The notes under the pieces were generated by a model. The model saw nothing but the letters and a program-made list of their open reading frames with translations. It was not told the origin of the DNA and searched no databases. Below, one piece after another: positions 10,937-24,396 of a stretch of DNA of 64,000 bases. A program made the position numbers and the translations under genes. Source of the DNA: Paramecium pentaurelia (Eukaryota > Ciliophora > Oligohymenophorea > Peniculida > Parameciidae); contig CAJJDO010000035.1 in assembly GCA_905183005.1 (NCBI GenBank), positions 518,338 through 582,337 of the forward strand, read 5' to 3'. Position 1 is the first letter of the stretch. Each line of letters begins with the position of its first letter.

Positions 10937-12703
10937 ATGAACAACTAAAATGATGATTATCTGCCTTCGTTGCTAAAGGAATTTCAAGAAACCGAAAATG
11001 CAGAGGGACAGTTATCTGAATAGCAGAAAGTTAAGTAAGGATTTATATGTTATAACAAGACTGGGGAACTTAGGCTTGATGACTCCAATGAGTAATACAT
11101 TAACAACAGACTTCGAATAAATGACATTGGACACATCACCTAAAGAAAGTGTAATCAATCAAAATAACTGTCTCAATATTGACACTATTGATGAATAAGA
11201 AGAGAATATATTCAGATTATAAGTACCTGGGACACTTAATGCATAGAAACATTAAAGTTTTAAAGTACCCAAAGAATCAAAACGTAAATCTCCAAAACAT
11301 AAAACATGTTAACCGCAACTGACTGAACCTATTAATCAAGGAGTTGAAGAGAATTAGGATGCTATCTTGGAAATGTAATCTCCTAGCTCAAATGATACTC
11401 CTTCACTTAATGCTCAAACTTTATAATTAATCAAAGAACTCTGGAATTCAGAAAAGAATGAGACTGAGTATTTTCAGGATATTATTGATGGTCACTCTAT
11501 CCCTTAAGGATTGTCTTATGAATATAGTTACCTCAATTAACCAATTTACTCTCCACTTCTTGAATCTTAAAGTCCTTAAGTACAATTTGAACCAGATATT
11601 GAAATGGATCTTTATGTAACCTCTTTAGTTGTAATAAATATGGCATATATATATATATAGGATTAACTTTGGGGAAATCAGATTGTAAGTCGAAAATTAT
11701 AAAAAATGTTAGAACAAGGAACTTAGGAATAGAAAGAATTGATTGCTTAGAAACTAGAACGTATAAGTCCATAAATTGAGAAAGATGTATTTGGTAATTA
11801 TGTTGTTTAAAAGCTCTTTGAATGCAGTATAATTTATATTAAAGTTTTAGCTAATCAAAAGATATAATTAAGAATGTTTAATAAATTAAAATCTCATTTT
11901 TATGACTTATCTAAGAATAATTTTGGATGTAGAGTAATGTAAAAATTAATTGAATACACCTACAATCGTGAAGATTTATAATTGGTTGTTCTATAATAAT
12001 TATAATCTAATATGAGATCATTAATCTATGATTTGAATGGAAATTATGTCATTTTTAAAATGTTAGAAACTTATGACAAATTAAAAATGGAATTTCTAAT
12101 TCCCATTGTAGAAGAATCTGTAAATTTATTCATTTAAATTATTTAGTTTAATTACATGGGCTAATAAATTTATGGTTGTAAAATTATTCATAAAATTATA
12201 TAATAATATACTCCACAACAAATAAGTAGAATAATTAGATTATCTGTGTAGAATTATAGTATACTAAGTTAAACTGAATATGGAAATTATGTCTTATAAC
12301 ATATTTTATAATATTGGAAACCAAGCTAAGAAAAAGGATATTTAGTTCAATTAGTTATATAGTAATTTTACTAGCTTAGCATTAACAAATACGCAAGGTA
12401 TCTTATTATATTATTTTAAGTAATACTGTTGAACGAGCTTTGGAAGTCTTAGGAAAATAAGAATTGATAGCAGTGATGAAATGGCTTCTATGCCGAAGTC
12501 CAAATTAATAGTAAAATAATAATTGAATTATATTTAGTTCAAGCAATTTCGTTGTCTTAGCTAATCATCAATATGCAAATTATGTTATAAAGAAATTTCT
12601 AGTTTTATGTGACCATAGTGTACAAAAATATATATCAGATCATTTATATTAAAATTAATAAGAATTAACAGCCATCAAATCGACTGTGCATGGTATAAAA
12701 TGA
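10937..12703 (+). CDS. Pumilio (PUF) family RNA-binding protein
   Basis: About 545 aa. The C-terminal ~330 residues are a PUF array, which binds 3' UTRs and represses or localises mRNAs. Visible repeats include EKDVFGNYVVQKLFE, SKNNFGCRVMQKLIE, DLNGNYVIFKMLE, YGCKIIHKII, TEYGNYVLQHIL, NKYASNTVERALE and HQYANYVIKKFL. Each repeat carries the usual 'xx-aromatic-xx-Q/K' RNA-base-reading pattern. Introns include 11631-11660 (30 nt), 11827-11850 (24 nt), one of 23 nt near 12398 ending AAG, and one of 27 nt near 12510. The first intron, a proposed 25-nt GTTATA...CTTAG near 11050, is the least certain, as is the N-terminus. The first ~200 residues are polar and low-complexity. The total is divisible by three with this model. 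Confidence 0.9.
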
Positions 12704-12810
12704 AATAGATTATAATTAGGCCAAAGAATTTATAGCCTATTAGAAAAATAAATCCAACACTGAGCTTTATTACAAATATCTAATTTCGATGAATAAATAT
12801 AAAGAATATA

Positions 12811-13973
12811 TCATGATAAAAATTAACTATATTTTCTTATATCCTCTTCGCTAATTACAACACAATCTAAAGGTTAAAGTAACTTATCATATTCTTCAAT
12901 TTAATCCTCTATTTTACAACTAGCTGTATATTTATACTAAGAATTAAAAACAATAAGACCATTCCTATATTATTCTCTTGGTAATATAGATAATGTTTCT
13001 AATATTGACTCTCTAAACATTCCAAAATTAATATTATTATCATCATTTTCAATGGCTGAAATATCTTTATTTACTTAAGTTATTTTATAGATATCAAAAA
13101 ATATTTGGAAATTCGAATTTTCTTTCATCTTCTATTTAGATTATGTGAATTTATAACAATCAGATTCTATTTACTCCATAATTTATTTAGTACAATTTAC
13201 AATTTTATTATCTAGAGTACCCATTTTATATTTAATTTCTGTATTCTTAGTATATTAATATATCAACTTATTACTAAAATTAAATAAATTATTACATAGC
13301 ATAAAATTCATTTTTATTTATAGCTTTATAAATGTTTACTTGTTCTTAAGTAATTGTAAATACAAGATCTTCTTCAAAATCAAATTTGCAATCAGAATAT
13401 TCAATAAATTTTTCCATTTCTTATCTATTTAAAATAATTCTTTAATACTTCCTTCCTAACATAAAGCAGTTCCTGAAGAATTTATTTTTATCTTCATTTG
13501 CTTTTAACTTCCTTTCTTTGTAATCTTATAAATTTTGAATTCTTTGTCATATATAGTAAATTAATAATTCTCAATCTAATTGAAATGTGAATCATAAATA
13601 TTTTAACTTAATTAGCTAAGCATATAATCAAGGTAAAATGAAAATTTGTAAACCTTTGTTAAAAATAAAATCTTATATGGTTGCTCATTTCTACGTAATT
13701 TACGTTTTATGCTAATACCCCCTAAAGATGGTTCATTTTTTTTGTGTGTTAATAGATAAATTTAGTATTATAGCTTCCCTAAGTTAATTCCTAATATTTA
13801 CCATTCAAATTCAGTTCTTTAATCAATTCTTCAATAATTTAACCAATAGTAGTTCCTCTGTTATACCGTACTTTAGCATATTGTTTCATATCTGTTTTAT
13901 AGTACACTTTAACTGAATCATTCTCTTATTGTTATTGTGACAACTTCCGAAAAGAATTTGTAAATAAACTCAT
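12811..13973 (-). CDS. protein with RA/ubiquitin-like N-terminus
   Basis: About 366 aa, starting MSLFTNSFRKLSQQQQEN at 13973 and ending ...IRKYSQFLS at TGA 12813-12811. Residues 20-50 (KVYYKTDMKQYAKVRYNRGT followed by TIGQIIEELIKEL) look like a Ras-association or ubiquitin-like fold. The next part (ISIKRKLRRNEQPYKI, then KFFRNCFMLGRKYQRIIL) could be a PH-like sandwich. RBD followed by PH would fit a SIN1-like TORC2 subunit, but this is a weak guess. The C-terminal half is helical and charged. Two introns (23 and 22 nt) are clear. A third shift of 2 mod 3 is required near 13490; the only in-phase GT-AG there is 17 nt. Its tail meets the PUF gene's tail across 107 bp. Confidence 0.6.
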
Positions 13974-13985
13974 TTAATTATAAAT

Positions 13986-15707
13986 TCATTTTCTCATATA
14001 AGGGTGATTGCAAGCTTAATGAATATCAAATCTATCCTACTCCTTATGATTTAAGCATCCCTCAATGAATTCCTTGCATTCCTATGATAAATTTGGTTTA
14101 TCTGGAAATGTTACTTTTTCAGAAGTCTCAATTATCTACTATTACAATTATATTTACTCTTTGTTTCAATATTGTTTCTTAACTTTCACCATTCCCAAAT
14201 GGCTTCAATCCATATAGCATTTCAAAAAAGATAACTCCAATTGACCAAATATCAACTTTATTTGAAATTAATTATGGATTATTGCCTTAAAGAAAACATT
14301 CAGGAGGTAAATACCAAAATGTTCCAACACCTTATGTTGTATATTCAATTTGAGATATTTCATTGTCTAATTCTTTACATACTCCAAAATCACAAAGTTT
14401 CACAAAATTTTAATTAAATAAGATATTTTAAGGTTTAATATCATAATGGATAATTTTATTTAGATGTATATACTTTACTGATTCAAGCAACTATTAAATT
14501 ATTAATTTTGCTTCTTTCTCCTCAATAATACCATATTTTTTCATGTAATAAGATAAATCCTAACCATTACAGTATTCTAGAATTGTACAAAATGTATTAG
14601 AATCAATCTCAACAGAATCAAGTAATTATAAAATATTTGGATGTTATAGTTATTTATGTACTCTATATTCTTTTGTTACTAATTTAACATAATATGATTT
14701 TGAATTAATAGTCCAATTAGAATTTAATTAATGAATTTTACATGCTACATGTTTCATCTCTTTTAAATCATAACCCTTATATTATATATATATAACATAC
14801 TTTATATACTTCACTAAAACCTCCCTTACCCAAGAGTGATAATAATATATATCTCTCTCCTATAACTGGATATTAATCAGTACGTTTAAATTTAGCATGT
14901 TATTCATCATATTCTAATTTCAAATCTCTAATAAATAACTATTTTTCATTTTCTAAAATATTTAGTTATTTTTCTAAGTATTCTTCTTCTCTTTTAAGTA
15001 TCAAATAATTTAATGATTCTCTTGATAATAAATTATTGGTTTAATTATCATATTAATCTAATTATTATCTTAAATTTTTCAATTTTCCTTTGAGTTCTAA
15101 TATTTCTTTACTATCCACCCACACTTAAATAATTTTTGTTTTTTCTCTTGTATATTAAAATTATCCAAATTTTTTGGAATTCTTTTCAATTTATTAATTC
15201 CTTTTTATCCTCTAATGTTAATCTAATTCAATTGCAAATGTTTTAATAGTATTATCATATTTAAATGAGGATGTTTTAAAATTCTAAATTTTTATGAATT
15301 ATGATATACTTGAATTTATTGTGTTAAGTCAGATATTTGTTCTTATAATTGTTTAACATGTTAATCTTTGATAGCTAATTCATTTAAACTTCTTTTCAAT
15401 TCATCAATTATATGTGTTTCATTATTTTCTTCAATTAAGGTTTCTTTATTATATTTATTATAATGCTAATTATTTTATACATTTTTGGTAAACTAAGTAA
15501 TTTGTAATTATTTAAGGAGTGTTTAATCATAAACAGACTTTCTAGTAGATTTAACTTAAAATTAAGTATGAAATTCTTACTTTGAAATGATGGAATACTT
15601 TCTTTTTAGAATTATTCAAGAATTTCAATTTTTGGTTTCTTAAATATACGTGCTTCTAAATCAACTAATCTTTGTTAACAATCTTATGGTAACTGATTAA
15701 TATTCAT
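13986..15707 (-). CDS. Tousled-like protein kinase (TLK)
   Basis: 540 aa, five exons (introns 26, 26, 25 and 22 nt; spliced length divisible by three). Residues about 50-260 are coiled coil, as in Tousled kinases, where it mediates oligomerisation. The kinase domain is full: ERYILLSLLGKGGFSEVYKG (glycine loop), VACKIHQLN (ATP Lys), TFCTILEYCNGQDL, HYDIKPQNIL (catalytic loop) and CDFGVCKELD (DFG). It also has the TLK-type activation segment 'TQGVGTFWYLPPECF', followed by 'ISNKVDIWSIGVIFFEMLYG' and LKPFGNGES. Known TLKs phosphorylate the histone chaperone Asf1 and act in chromatin assembly in the nucleus; here that role is by homology. It starts 193 bp from the divergent plus-strand gene at 15901. 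Two introns end in AAG. Confidence 0.93.
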
Positions 15708-15900
15708 GAAGAGAATTAATGTTACTAATTATAATTGATAAATACTTACATTATGTATTATAAAAATTTAAAGGATAAAATCATTTGGATTGGTATTTAT
15801 TGAAATATTTAAAATTGTCTATTAAAGATTATATATATAATATATTCATAAATATTATCTGAATAATTATATTAAACTTTTATTTATTTAATTTATCAAT

Positions 15901-18900
15901 ATGCAATTAGTACAAAGTAATGTTTGTGTGGCATCATTCGATCTTACTTAAGAGGCAATTAAAGTTTAAATTAATGAAAGACAAGGAGATAGTAAATAAG
16001 CAAATGTCAAGTTATAGATAAGTTTAAAAGAAGATTGTTTAATTACACATTTAATTTTGAAATGGAGTGATAATTCAATTAAAGGATTTGCATTTACATC
16101 TTTAGAATGTTTAGATTGTTTTGATTAAAATTATAATCGTTTGATTAATAGTAAAGAAGTTATGAATGCTGAATAATGTAATGGTTAATATAAAATTGTT
16201 GGTCTTGGATTTGGTAGAAAACTTAGACTTTCTTTTAGTGTATGTGAACCTCCTTAATAATTAGAAAATAAACTTAAAACTAAATTATCTATCTAAGTTT
16301 ATGGATATTAATTATATTAATCACCTGCTGCTAATTAAATGGTTGCCCTTTTAAACATAAGCCACATCTTCAAAAAAAATAATAGAGAAATTAATCAAGC
16401 AGAAGCAGACATTCTCTTAGGTTTATCTCTTCTTTCTTCAAGAAGATTTGTTTAAGCTGCTGAAATATTTAAGAAAGTTGCTAATTTTTATGCTGAAAAA
16501 GCATAAATTTTAGTTAAATAAAAAGATTATTACTTTTTAAGAGCAAGTGGACTTTAAATATTAATAGCTGATTCAATTAATTAACCATCTATGCTAAATG
16601 AAAAATTGTAAGCATTAAAATAGGCTGTATAATATATAAATGTTTAATATGATAAAACACAACTACTTTTTACATTATAAAATACAGATTCATATGAATG
16701 TGTTTTAAGACTCTCAGATGATTTAATTAAAATTATTAGTAGAGTACTTCTTTTAGAAGATAATCAAAACTTTGATGCTTTAAGAATGGCAAATATGAGA
16801 TGTCTTGAATTTATTATAGAATAACTTGGTTGTGGTTTAGGTGGATAAATTATCTAAATTTTTAAATTATTTTTGAAAATGTTAATTTAATAGTAAGGGT
16901 AATTGATAGTTGAAATGATCTATAAAATAGTTAATATGATATTATAGGAATTAAGTTAAGCAACCTTAAAGCTCATTTAAGATATATGGAATTAGATTAT
17001 TATATAAGGATTATTTGATGTAAATATTGAAGGATAAAAGTTAATAATGAAAATTTGTGAATATTTATTATAAGCAGATTAAGCACATTTTAGAATTGAT
17101 ATCTTATTTTTAAAATAATTAAATTAAGTAGAAGAATCTAAGATATGGAATTTAGTGTTGTAGAATATTATACCAAAATAAAATGAAAAAAAAATAAGTA
17201 AAATTCTTAATTGGGTTAATTAACAATTAATAGAATAATTGAATTTTACTAATTATAATAATTTATAGTAATCATAATAGTATCAAATAATTAAACTATT
17301 ATAACTAATATCTATTATAATAAGATAATAAAAAGAAGAATCTTAAATACCATTTTTTGAAGAATTTCTAAATAAATAATTAACAAATACTATAAAAATT
17401 AAATAACTTTATACTACAGCTAATCAAAATTTAATTACTTTAAAACCTATTCTAATTAAATTATTAGATTAAACTGTTAAAGGTAAAATTTAATTTGATT
17501 GTTTTGAACTTGTATGGAATATCTTAATTGAAATTTTAATAGAAGGAAACGAATATGATTAAATGTATGAACTCATCAATCCATTTCTATAAAATATATT
17601 TCTTATATGCTAAACTACATCTCCTGGTTAAGATATCTTAGTGGTTTTAGATAAAATACTAAAGACTATATAATTTTAATGTCCTTAATTGATATCGAAA
17701 TTTGAATCTTAAATTTATTCATATGTTGAAATTTTTTGTTAAAGAGTACCTCATAGTATTCATGATGAAACATTTAAAATATTTGACATTTTAATTGCAT
17801 TTAGTTAAGAATTTTTGGATTAGGCATTAATTGAGAAATGTGTAATGGCATTAATTGATTAATATACAGTAAAAGGATAAGCTTAAAAATAATCTAAATT
17901 AAATTTTATCAAAATGATTGTTTAATATTAATCTCATTTCAATTCTTTGATATAAGTTTGTCTAATTGAAAATTAAGAACCTTAAATATAATCTAATTTA
18001 ATATTAGATAATAAAAAGGAATATAAATAAGATAGAGAAAAAGATAAGAAAGAATTTAAATCTGACAACAAGTAATTAATATAAGAATATGAAATTTTCA
18101 ATGAAAAAGTATAATTTATTTGTGAATTGTTTTCAGATATGGGATAATAATTTAAAGTTGTAGCATAATTAATTTAAAATAGTCCTGATTTTATTTAATC
18201 TTTAATTAATTTAATTAAATCACTCAATTCTAAAATTAGATAAAAAGGTCATTTAACACTTTAATTATTAGTAGATTGTTATATCAATATTGAAACAAGT
18301 ACTAGAATTAAAATTTTTGAAGATAGAATTATTTTTGTAAAATTTATTAAAGATATCCTAACCCATTCTCTTTAAGATAAAACTGATTCAAAATGTATAT
18401 TAAATTCATTACTTATTTTGAATAACATTTTCAATCTTAAATTTTAAAAGAGTGAATATTCTAAAGTCTTAGATGAAGTATCTTGTCTTTGGAATGAAGT
18501 ATCAGAATTAATAGACACTCCTTTTAATAGTATATATGTATTATATTTTGATCTTCTTAATCAATGGGGATAATTATTAAATAAAATGCCTAATTCTAAC
18601 AAACTTGATGATTTTATAGAAAAAATTTTTGTATGGACATAGGAAAAATTAGATTGTTAGGAACCTTGGCATTAATATAACATATTAAAATTTTGTGGAT
18701 ATATATTTGGTTTAGATTCAGGTAAAAACATTAGAGTTTTTCCATCTATTAACTCTTCTTTTTTTGAACAAGCTAGCAAATTGTAGAATAGTTAAAATAA
18801 GTAATTATAATTAATGTCAATTGTTATGATTTAACTGTGTACTCCTGAATAAATAGCAATTAGAATTATATAATAGATGGCAGAACAATACAATTAATTA

Positions 18901-19997
18901 AGACATCGATAAAATAAATAAAGAGATTAAATTAATAGATAATCAGAAAATATAATATAATAATTATTTTAGAGATAGAATTCTGTTAAAGATTTAATGA
19001 TGTAATCAGATACTTTTGGATCCACATCCATGGATGAATTTGAATTAAATCAAGAAGACTTTTTATGGATTCGTAAAGTTGATTAAGAAGTACTTTCATA
19101 ATGCTTATAAACTCTATTTATGTATTAAGTTTAATAAGAAAGCAAAATTAAATAATCTGATATTTTAGATAAGGAAATTAGTATGAAATAAAGTAATAAT
19201 TTAAATTAAAATATTAATAAAAATATTCTTGATGATGATCCTATTGATTTAGATGATTTGGGAATTATTGAAGTTGATGATGAAGAATGGAATGAATATG
19301 ATGATCTAAGAAAAATACCAATATTAAAAGAAAGAATTAAAACTATATCACCTCATATTGGTAGTAGAACTCCAAATGTAGGAATAGGAAAACAAAATTA
19401 AGAGAGAAGATCTAGTGGAAATAGATAAGTTTTTGATTAAAGGAAAGGAGAGGTAGAAGATTAAGTTTTGAAGACTTTAAGACCTCATAATTAAGTATTT
19501 CGACCTTTAACACCTCCAATTGGATAATAACCATAATAGAATTTTTCAGGAACAACTGAAATTTAAAGAGATATGTAATTATTTTCTGATTATATGCTAT
19601 AAAATCCATAACAATTTTAGAAAATTATGGAAGAAATTAAAATAAATAATAATACAAATTCATAATCTTAATTATAATAACCTATAACATAAATAGAATA
19701 ACAAGATTAATAATTTGAGAATTCAAGAAGGAGAGTTGATGAATTAGAATTTGATCCATAATTCTCAAATTCAAGTTAAGATGAAATTATTGATGAACCT
19801 TAACTTAAATCTAATTAGTAGTATAATATTAAATAAATTTTAGACATTAATAAAAAAAGAAGAAATCTAAAAAATAACCTTCTGTTAAGAAATTAAAATC
19901 CCCAACTTTGTATCATTCTTAAAAAATATCAAATTCTTAATTGGTAGGAAAAAGTGATGAGAAAATAAAAAAAAAGAGTAAAACTAAATAATCTTGA
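15901..19997 (+). CDS. large uncharacterised helical-repeat protein, 1357 aa
   Basis: Starts MQLVQSNVCVASFDLTQEAI at 15901; one 23-nt intron near the 3' end (about 19821-19843) restores a Lys-rich C-terminus ending KKKSKTKQS at TGA 19995-19997. The first ~150 residues are beta-rich with a Cys pair (LECLDCFDQN). From there to about residue 950 the protein is almost all amphipathic helix with many paired Leu/Ile-rich segments, such as the one starting KLTLQLLVD, suggesting HEAT/ARM-type solenoid repeats. The last third is disordered, with an acidic patch (DDDPIDLDDLGIIEVDDEEW) and Pro/Gln-rich linkers. No family was recognised. An adaptor or scaffold role is inference. Confidence 0.8.
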
Positions 19998-20050
19998 AGT
20001 TTTATTAAATTAACTTTAAAATTTACTAAAATTCTTTAATTTTAATATAA

Positions 20051-23000
20051 TCATAATTTCTCTGAATGTTTAATTAATTCAATGATTTGTTTGAATTCAC
20101 TATTTTCATTTTATAGTAAATTTAAAGGAGTATCAAATTCAATAATATTTCCATCATCAAGAACCATTATTCTATCAGATTTCATAATAGTAGTAACTTT
20201 ATGCGCAATTGTAAGAATTGTACATTAAGATAGGTTTTATTCAAAAATCTTATTAAATATTTATATAATATTTACATCTTTAATCTTTTCTTCAGTTGGA
20301 CCATCTATACTGGCTGTAGCTTCATCTACTAAAATAATATTTTAATTATCTAATAAACATCTTGCAATGTTTAATAATTATTTTTCTCCTTAACTTAAAT
20401 TACTACCCTAAACTTATATTTCACTAAGTAATTCTTAAAAAATAGTAAAAATAAATACACTATTATTTAAATGATTCAAGATCAAATAATTAACAAATCT
20501 CACAAACTTTAAGTATAGTAGAATCATCATATTTATTTTCTGGATCTAAATTATTTCTAAGTGATCCCATAAAAACAAGTGGATCTTATGGGATAATAGA
20601 AAACTATTTTCTAAGTTCAGCAATTTTATAAGCATTCATATTTTTTCCTAAGATATTTATTGATCCATCAGTTTAATCTAATATTTAAGTCAAAGCTAAG
20701 ATAATAGAGCTTTTTCCTGCTCCTGTTCTTCCTACTATTCCAATCTAACAATAATAGGAATAATTACTTTTTCATTTAATTTAATTGAAAAACTCAGATT
20801 AGAAAGTATGCATTTGGAATTAGGTCTATATTAAAAAGAACATTGATCAAATTCAATCGCATTTATAAAATTTTCATTCTTTTGATTCTCATTTTCATCA
20901 GAAGGAGTAATAAAACTATTGTTCCTCTCTTCTAATTGAATGTTACTTAATAATTATATATTGTTAATATACTTTGCTAAATGAAGACATCTTTCAAAAG
21001 AGATACCATACATTTGAATATTACCATATGAAACTGTTGCATTTAAGAGTAATTAAGAGACAACTTGCATTTGTGACAAAACCATATTTGTCATTTTTTA
21101 AGTTTTGCCAGGATATAAAAACTAAATATGAATCATATATTTACACATATGATAAATAGTATTGTTTAAAATATATTTGTTAATGTTCCAGCTAATGATT
21201 AATACCAATATTAGAAACCATTCAAACAGATTTAATTACCTAAATCAATATCTACATTTTCTTATTGTTATTTTATAATCTTTTCATATGGTACACTTGT
21301 TCTAACATATGAACTACCTCTAACTATTTATTAAAATAGACTAAAAACTGGAGATTTTGAAACTGATTCAATTCTTGTAACTTCTCTTAAACATCTATAA
21401 TAGATGATTGTTAAATAAATAATGAATATAAAGAAGACTATTAATATTGGAAGAGCAATAACATTTAAATAGAGATAACAAGCAATTAAAGGTAATAAGA
21501 GAGTTGTTAACCAACTTGTAAGATTGTATACTTCATTAGGAAACAATAAATCAATATTATAAATGTCTTTACTTAAACGATTCATTAATCTACCAATAAG
21601 AATAGTATTATAAAATTTAGTGTATGAAGCATTTACTAAACTGTTAATAACTTTTTCATGTAATTGTTTAGAAGTCTTTAAACCTCTTTATAAAAAGTAT
21701 AATTTCAATAGTACTACAACAGTACATGTAGGAAATTAAATGATTAAGTATGCAACTAATGCTATTGATCGAAATTCATCATCACTTACTCCATCCATAG
21801 CTAATTTAGAATTTCCAAACATTTAACCAGAAACTGTTGTAACAAAATAACCTAATATGATAATAAACAACCAGTATTTCCCTAAATATTTATATATTTA
21901 TTTAAAAACTTATTTAGAAATTGATCCTTATTACTAATCTTCTTCAACAATTAGACTTGCTCTTAATTCTTATTTTTAATCTGCTTCTTTTGGATAATAA
22001 GATTCTTCAAATTTAATATCAATATATTCTTTTTATTCATCTGATTATGATTATGAAATATCATATTTAATTTATGCAAATGTTCCTTACTTTACAATAC
22101 GACCATTTTCAAGAATGTATATCATATCACATTCTTAAAGATTGGAAATTGAATTAGTAAATAAAATTCTGGTTTTATTTTTCAAATATCCATTAAAACA
22201 TTATTAATGTATTTAATATTTTACTTTAATATCTAAAGCACTTAATGGATCATCTAACAAATAAATATCTGCATCATTATAAACAGCCCTTGCTAAATTG
22301 ATTCTTTTTTGTTATCCTCCAGATAAATTGTCTCCCTTTTCTCCAAGTATTGTTTCATCTCCATTCTTAAAAGATTTCAAATCTCTATCTAATCCACATA
22401 TCTATATAACCTTCTTATATTTAAGACTATCATAAGCATTTAAAAAAGTAATATTCTATCTTATACTACCACTAATAATCCATGGTTCTTGCATAGCAAC
22501 TGATATAGAACCATTCAAATTAATTTAACCTCCTAAATTATTTGTTTCCCCCAAAATTGATCTTAAAATGGTTGATTTTCCTGAAGCTGATCTAATTAAA
22601 TCAATAAATATTAAATACCCTCCTACAAATGCAATAAACTTTCCTTTTCCTATTGATAAATTAATATTAATTCCAAATACATCTCCATTTTCATCTTAAT
22701 TCTAATCCTCTTTACAATTATCAACAAATTTATCATTATTTTACCAATCAAATTCAGAATTAATGAATTCTATTGAATTTTCATTAGCATTATTATATAC
22801 TGTAGAGTTTATAGGAATTTCATTTTATTAAAAATAATTTGATAATCTATTAATAGAATTTCTTGAAGTCTAAAAATTTCTTAATTAATTTGGTAACTCA
22901 CTTAAAAGCATTGCTATATTTTAATAATTTTGCATCATTATTGTTACAATACCAAAATTTAATTCATCAGCAAATAAAAACCAAAATTCATAAGTTGCTA

Positions 23001-24079
23001 CACTTAATGCACATTACATAAAAAGAATTAATATTTATAAATAAACTTAATATTTTAAATATTTTAATTCTTAATCTCTATTGTGTTTTATCTAAAAATT
23101 ATAATAATCTTACTCTCTCTTCAAAATATTCTTCAAGACAATTTAATTTCAATTATTTTGAGAAGATTAAAGCCTCATCTACAGATTTCATTCTTAGATC
23201 CTTACAATTCATGTATCTTCTTTAAATTACACCATAATAATAACCAAAAAGTACTCCAAAAAGTGTTTGGATTATTGTTCCTATCACTGGAACTAAAGCT
23301 TACTTTCCTAATGTCATATAAAAGATTGCCACAGTTGCAATTAAAAATATTGGAGATAAAAATAATTAAAAACAAGATGAATAATAATTTGATGCTTGCA
23401 TTATATCAACTTATAGTAAATTAATTAGTTCTCCACTTGAATAATGTTAAGATCTAATGACTGGAAATTTTAAAGTTTTAATTAGAATTTATTATTATAA
23501 AGCTCCTTAAATCTTTATACTTAATAATGACTATTTATTTAATATCAATTTACTTATTAAAAAAGTTAAAATGGCTTTAACAAGGATATTGCAAACATAT
23601 AAATAAAGAACAATAATGAGAATATAAGCATTTTTTATATTGAAGGCTTTTCATCATCTGTTTCATAAATAAAGAATTTTTATGACTATTCAGTTATGAA
23701 TGGTTAACAAAGAAATAGTGATACGCTTATGAAATAAAATACTAAGCATACACATAATTAACCTTTGATATTCTGATGATAAATTACCAATAAAAGACAA
23801 AAATAATGATTTTTACAAACCATTAAAGGATATAAAGTATCTAGAAAAATAGTAGTGAAATCTTTTAAAAGAAACTATTGATGAATCACTTTGATTGATC
23901 CTATATAGATCTTACTAACGCAAAGGTTGATTTTTACCAATCTAAATTTGAAACAAATATCTTACGAATAATAATGGATAAACCCAAGTGAATAGCAATT
24001 ATTAATACCAAATTTACTTTTTCATTTGAGTGACACTTTTATCAAGCAATCCTGTATTTGTAGGGTGTATAGAAGACAT
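20051..24079 (-). CDS. ABCC/MRP-type ABC transporter
   Basis: Short MRP-type exporter with TMD1-NBD1-TMD2-NBD2. It starts MSSIHPTNTGLLDKSVTQMK at 24079, then 'FTWVYPLLF' and DLYRINQSD, a layout typical of ABCC N-termini. NBD1 (about 22640-22230) has GGSASGKST, split by a 27-nt intron, a full LSGGQQKRINLARAVY signature and LLDDPLSALD. NBD2 (about 20760-20290) has GRTGAGKSS, LSQGEKQLLNIARCLL and ILVDEATASID, followed by TIAHKVTTI. The normal Asp replacing Glu after Walker B in NBD1 fits the asymmetric ATPase sites of ABCC proteins. Family members export conjugated organic anions or act as channels or regulators; the substrate here is unknown. Several short introns are present, not all placed. 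The 3' end lies 53 bp from the convergent plus-strand gene. Confidence 0.9.
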
Positions 24080-24396
24080 TAAAATAATATAAAAAATGAA
24101 ATAATATGGAATCCACATAATATTATTATAATCAAAATAACTCTATATATAAAATATTTCATTATGATATAAATATAAATTAAGAAATTAATATTTATGA
24201 TTTTTATACATTATAATTAAACAAGTTATAATTATTATTTAGAATATTAATACTTAAAAAGTTATTTATGTTTGAATGGATATTTCAAAGAAAACAAATA
24301 TATTTAATATAAATGATTAAAAAGTAATAATTAGAGATTAAGAATTCTAATAATATATATGATATAAAAATTAAAAATATTTATTTTAATATTAAA
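24080..24396. promoter_or_regulatory. divergent intergenic spacer
   Basis: 317 bp of A/T-rich DNA between the starts of the ABCC gene (-) and the coiled-coil gene (+). It must hold both promoters. No specific element was recognised. Confidence 0.4.

Noticed and set aside
19840..19900. Frameshift at an A7 run near the end of the 1357-aa gene
   Set aside because: A 23-nt intron just upstream (about 19821-19843) restores a natural Lys/Ser-rich C-terminus.
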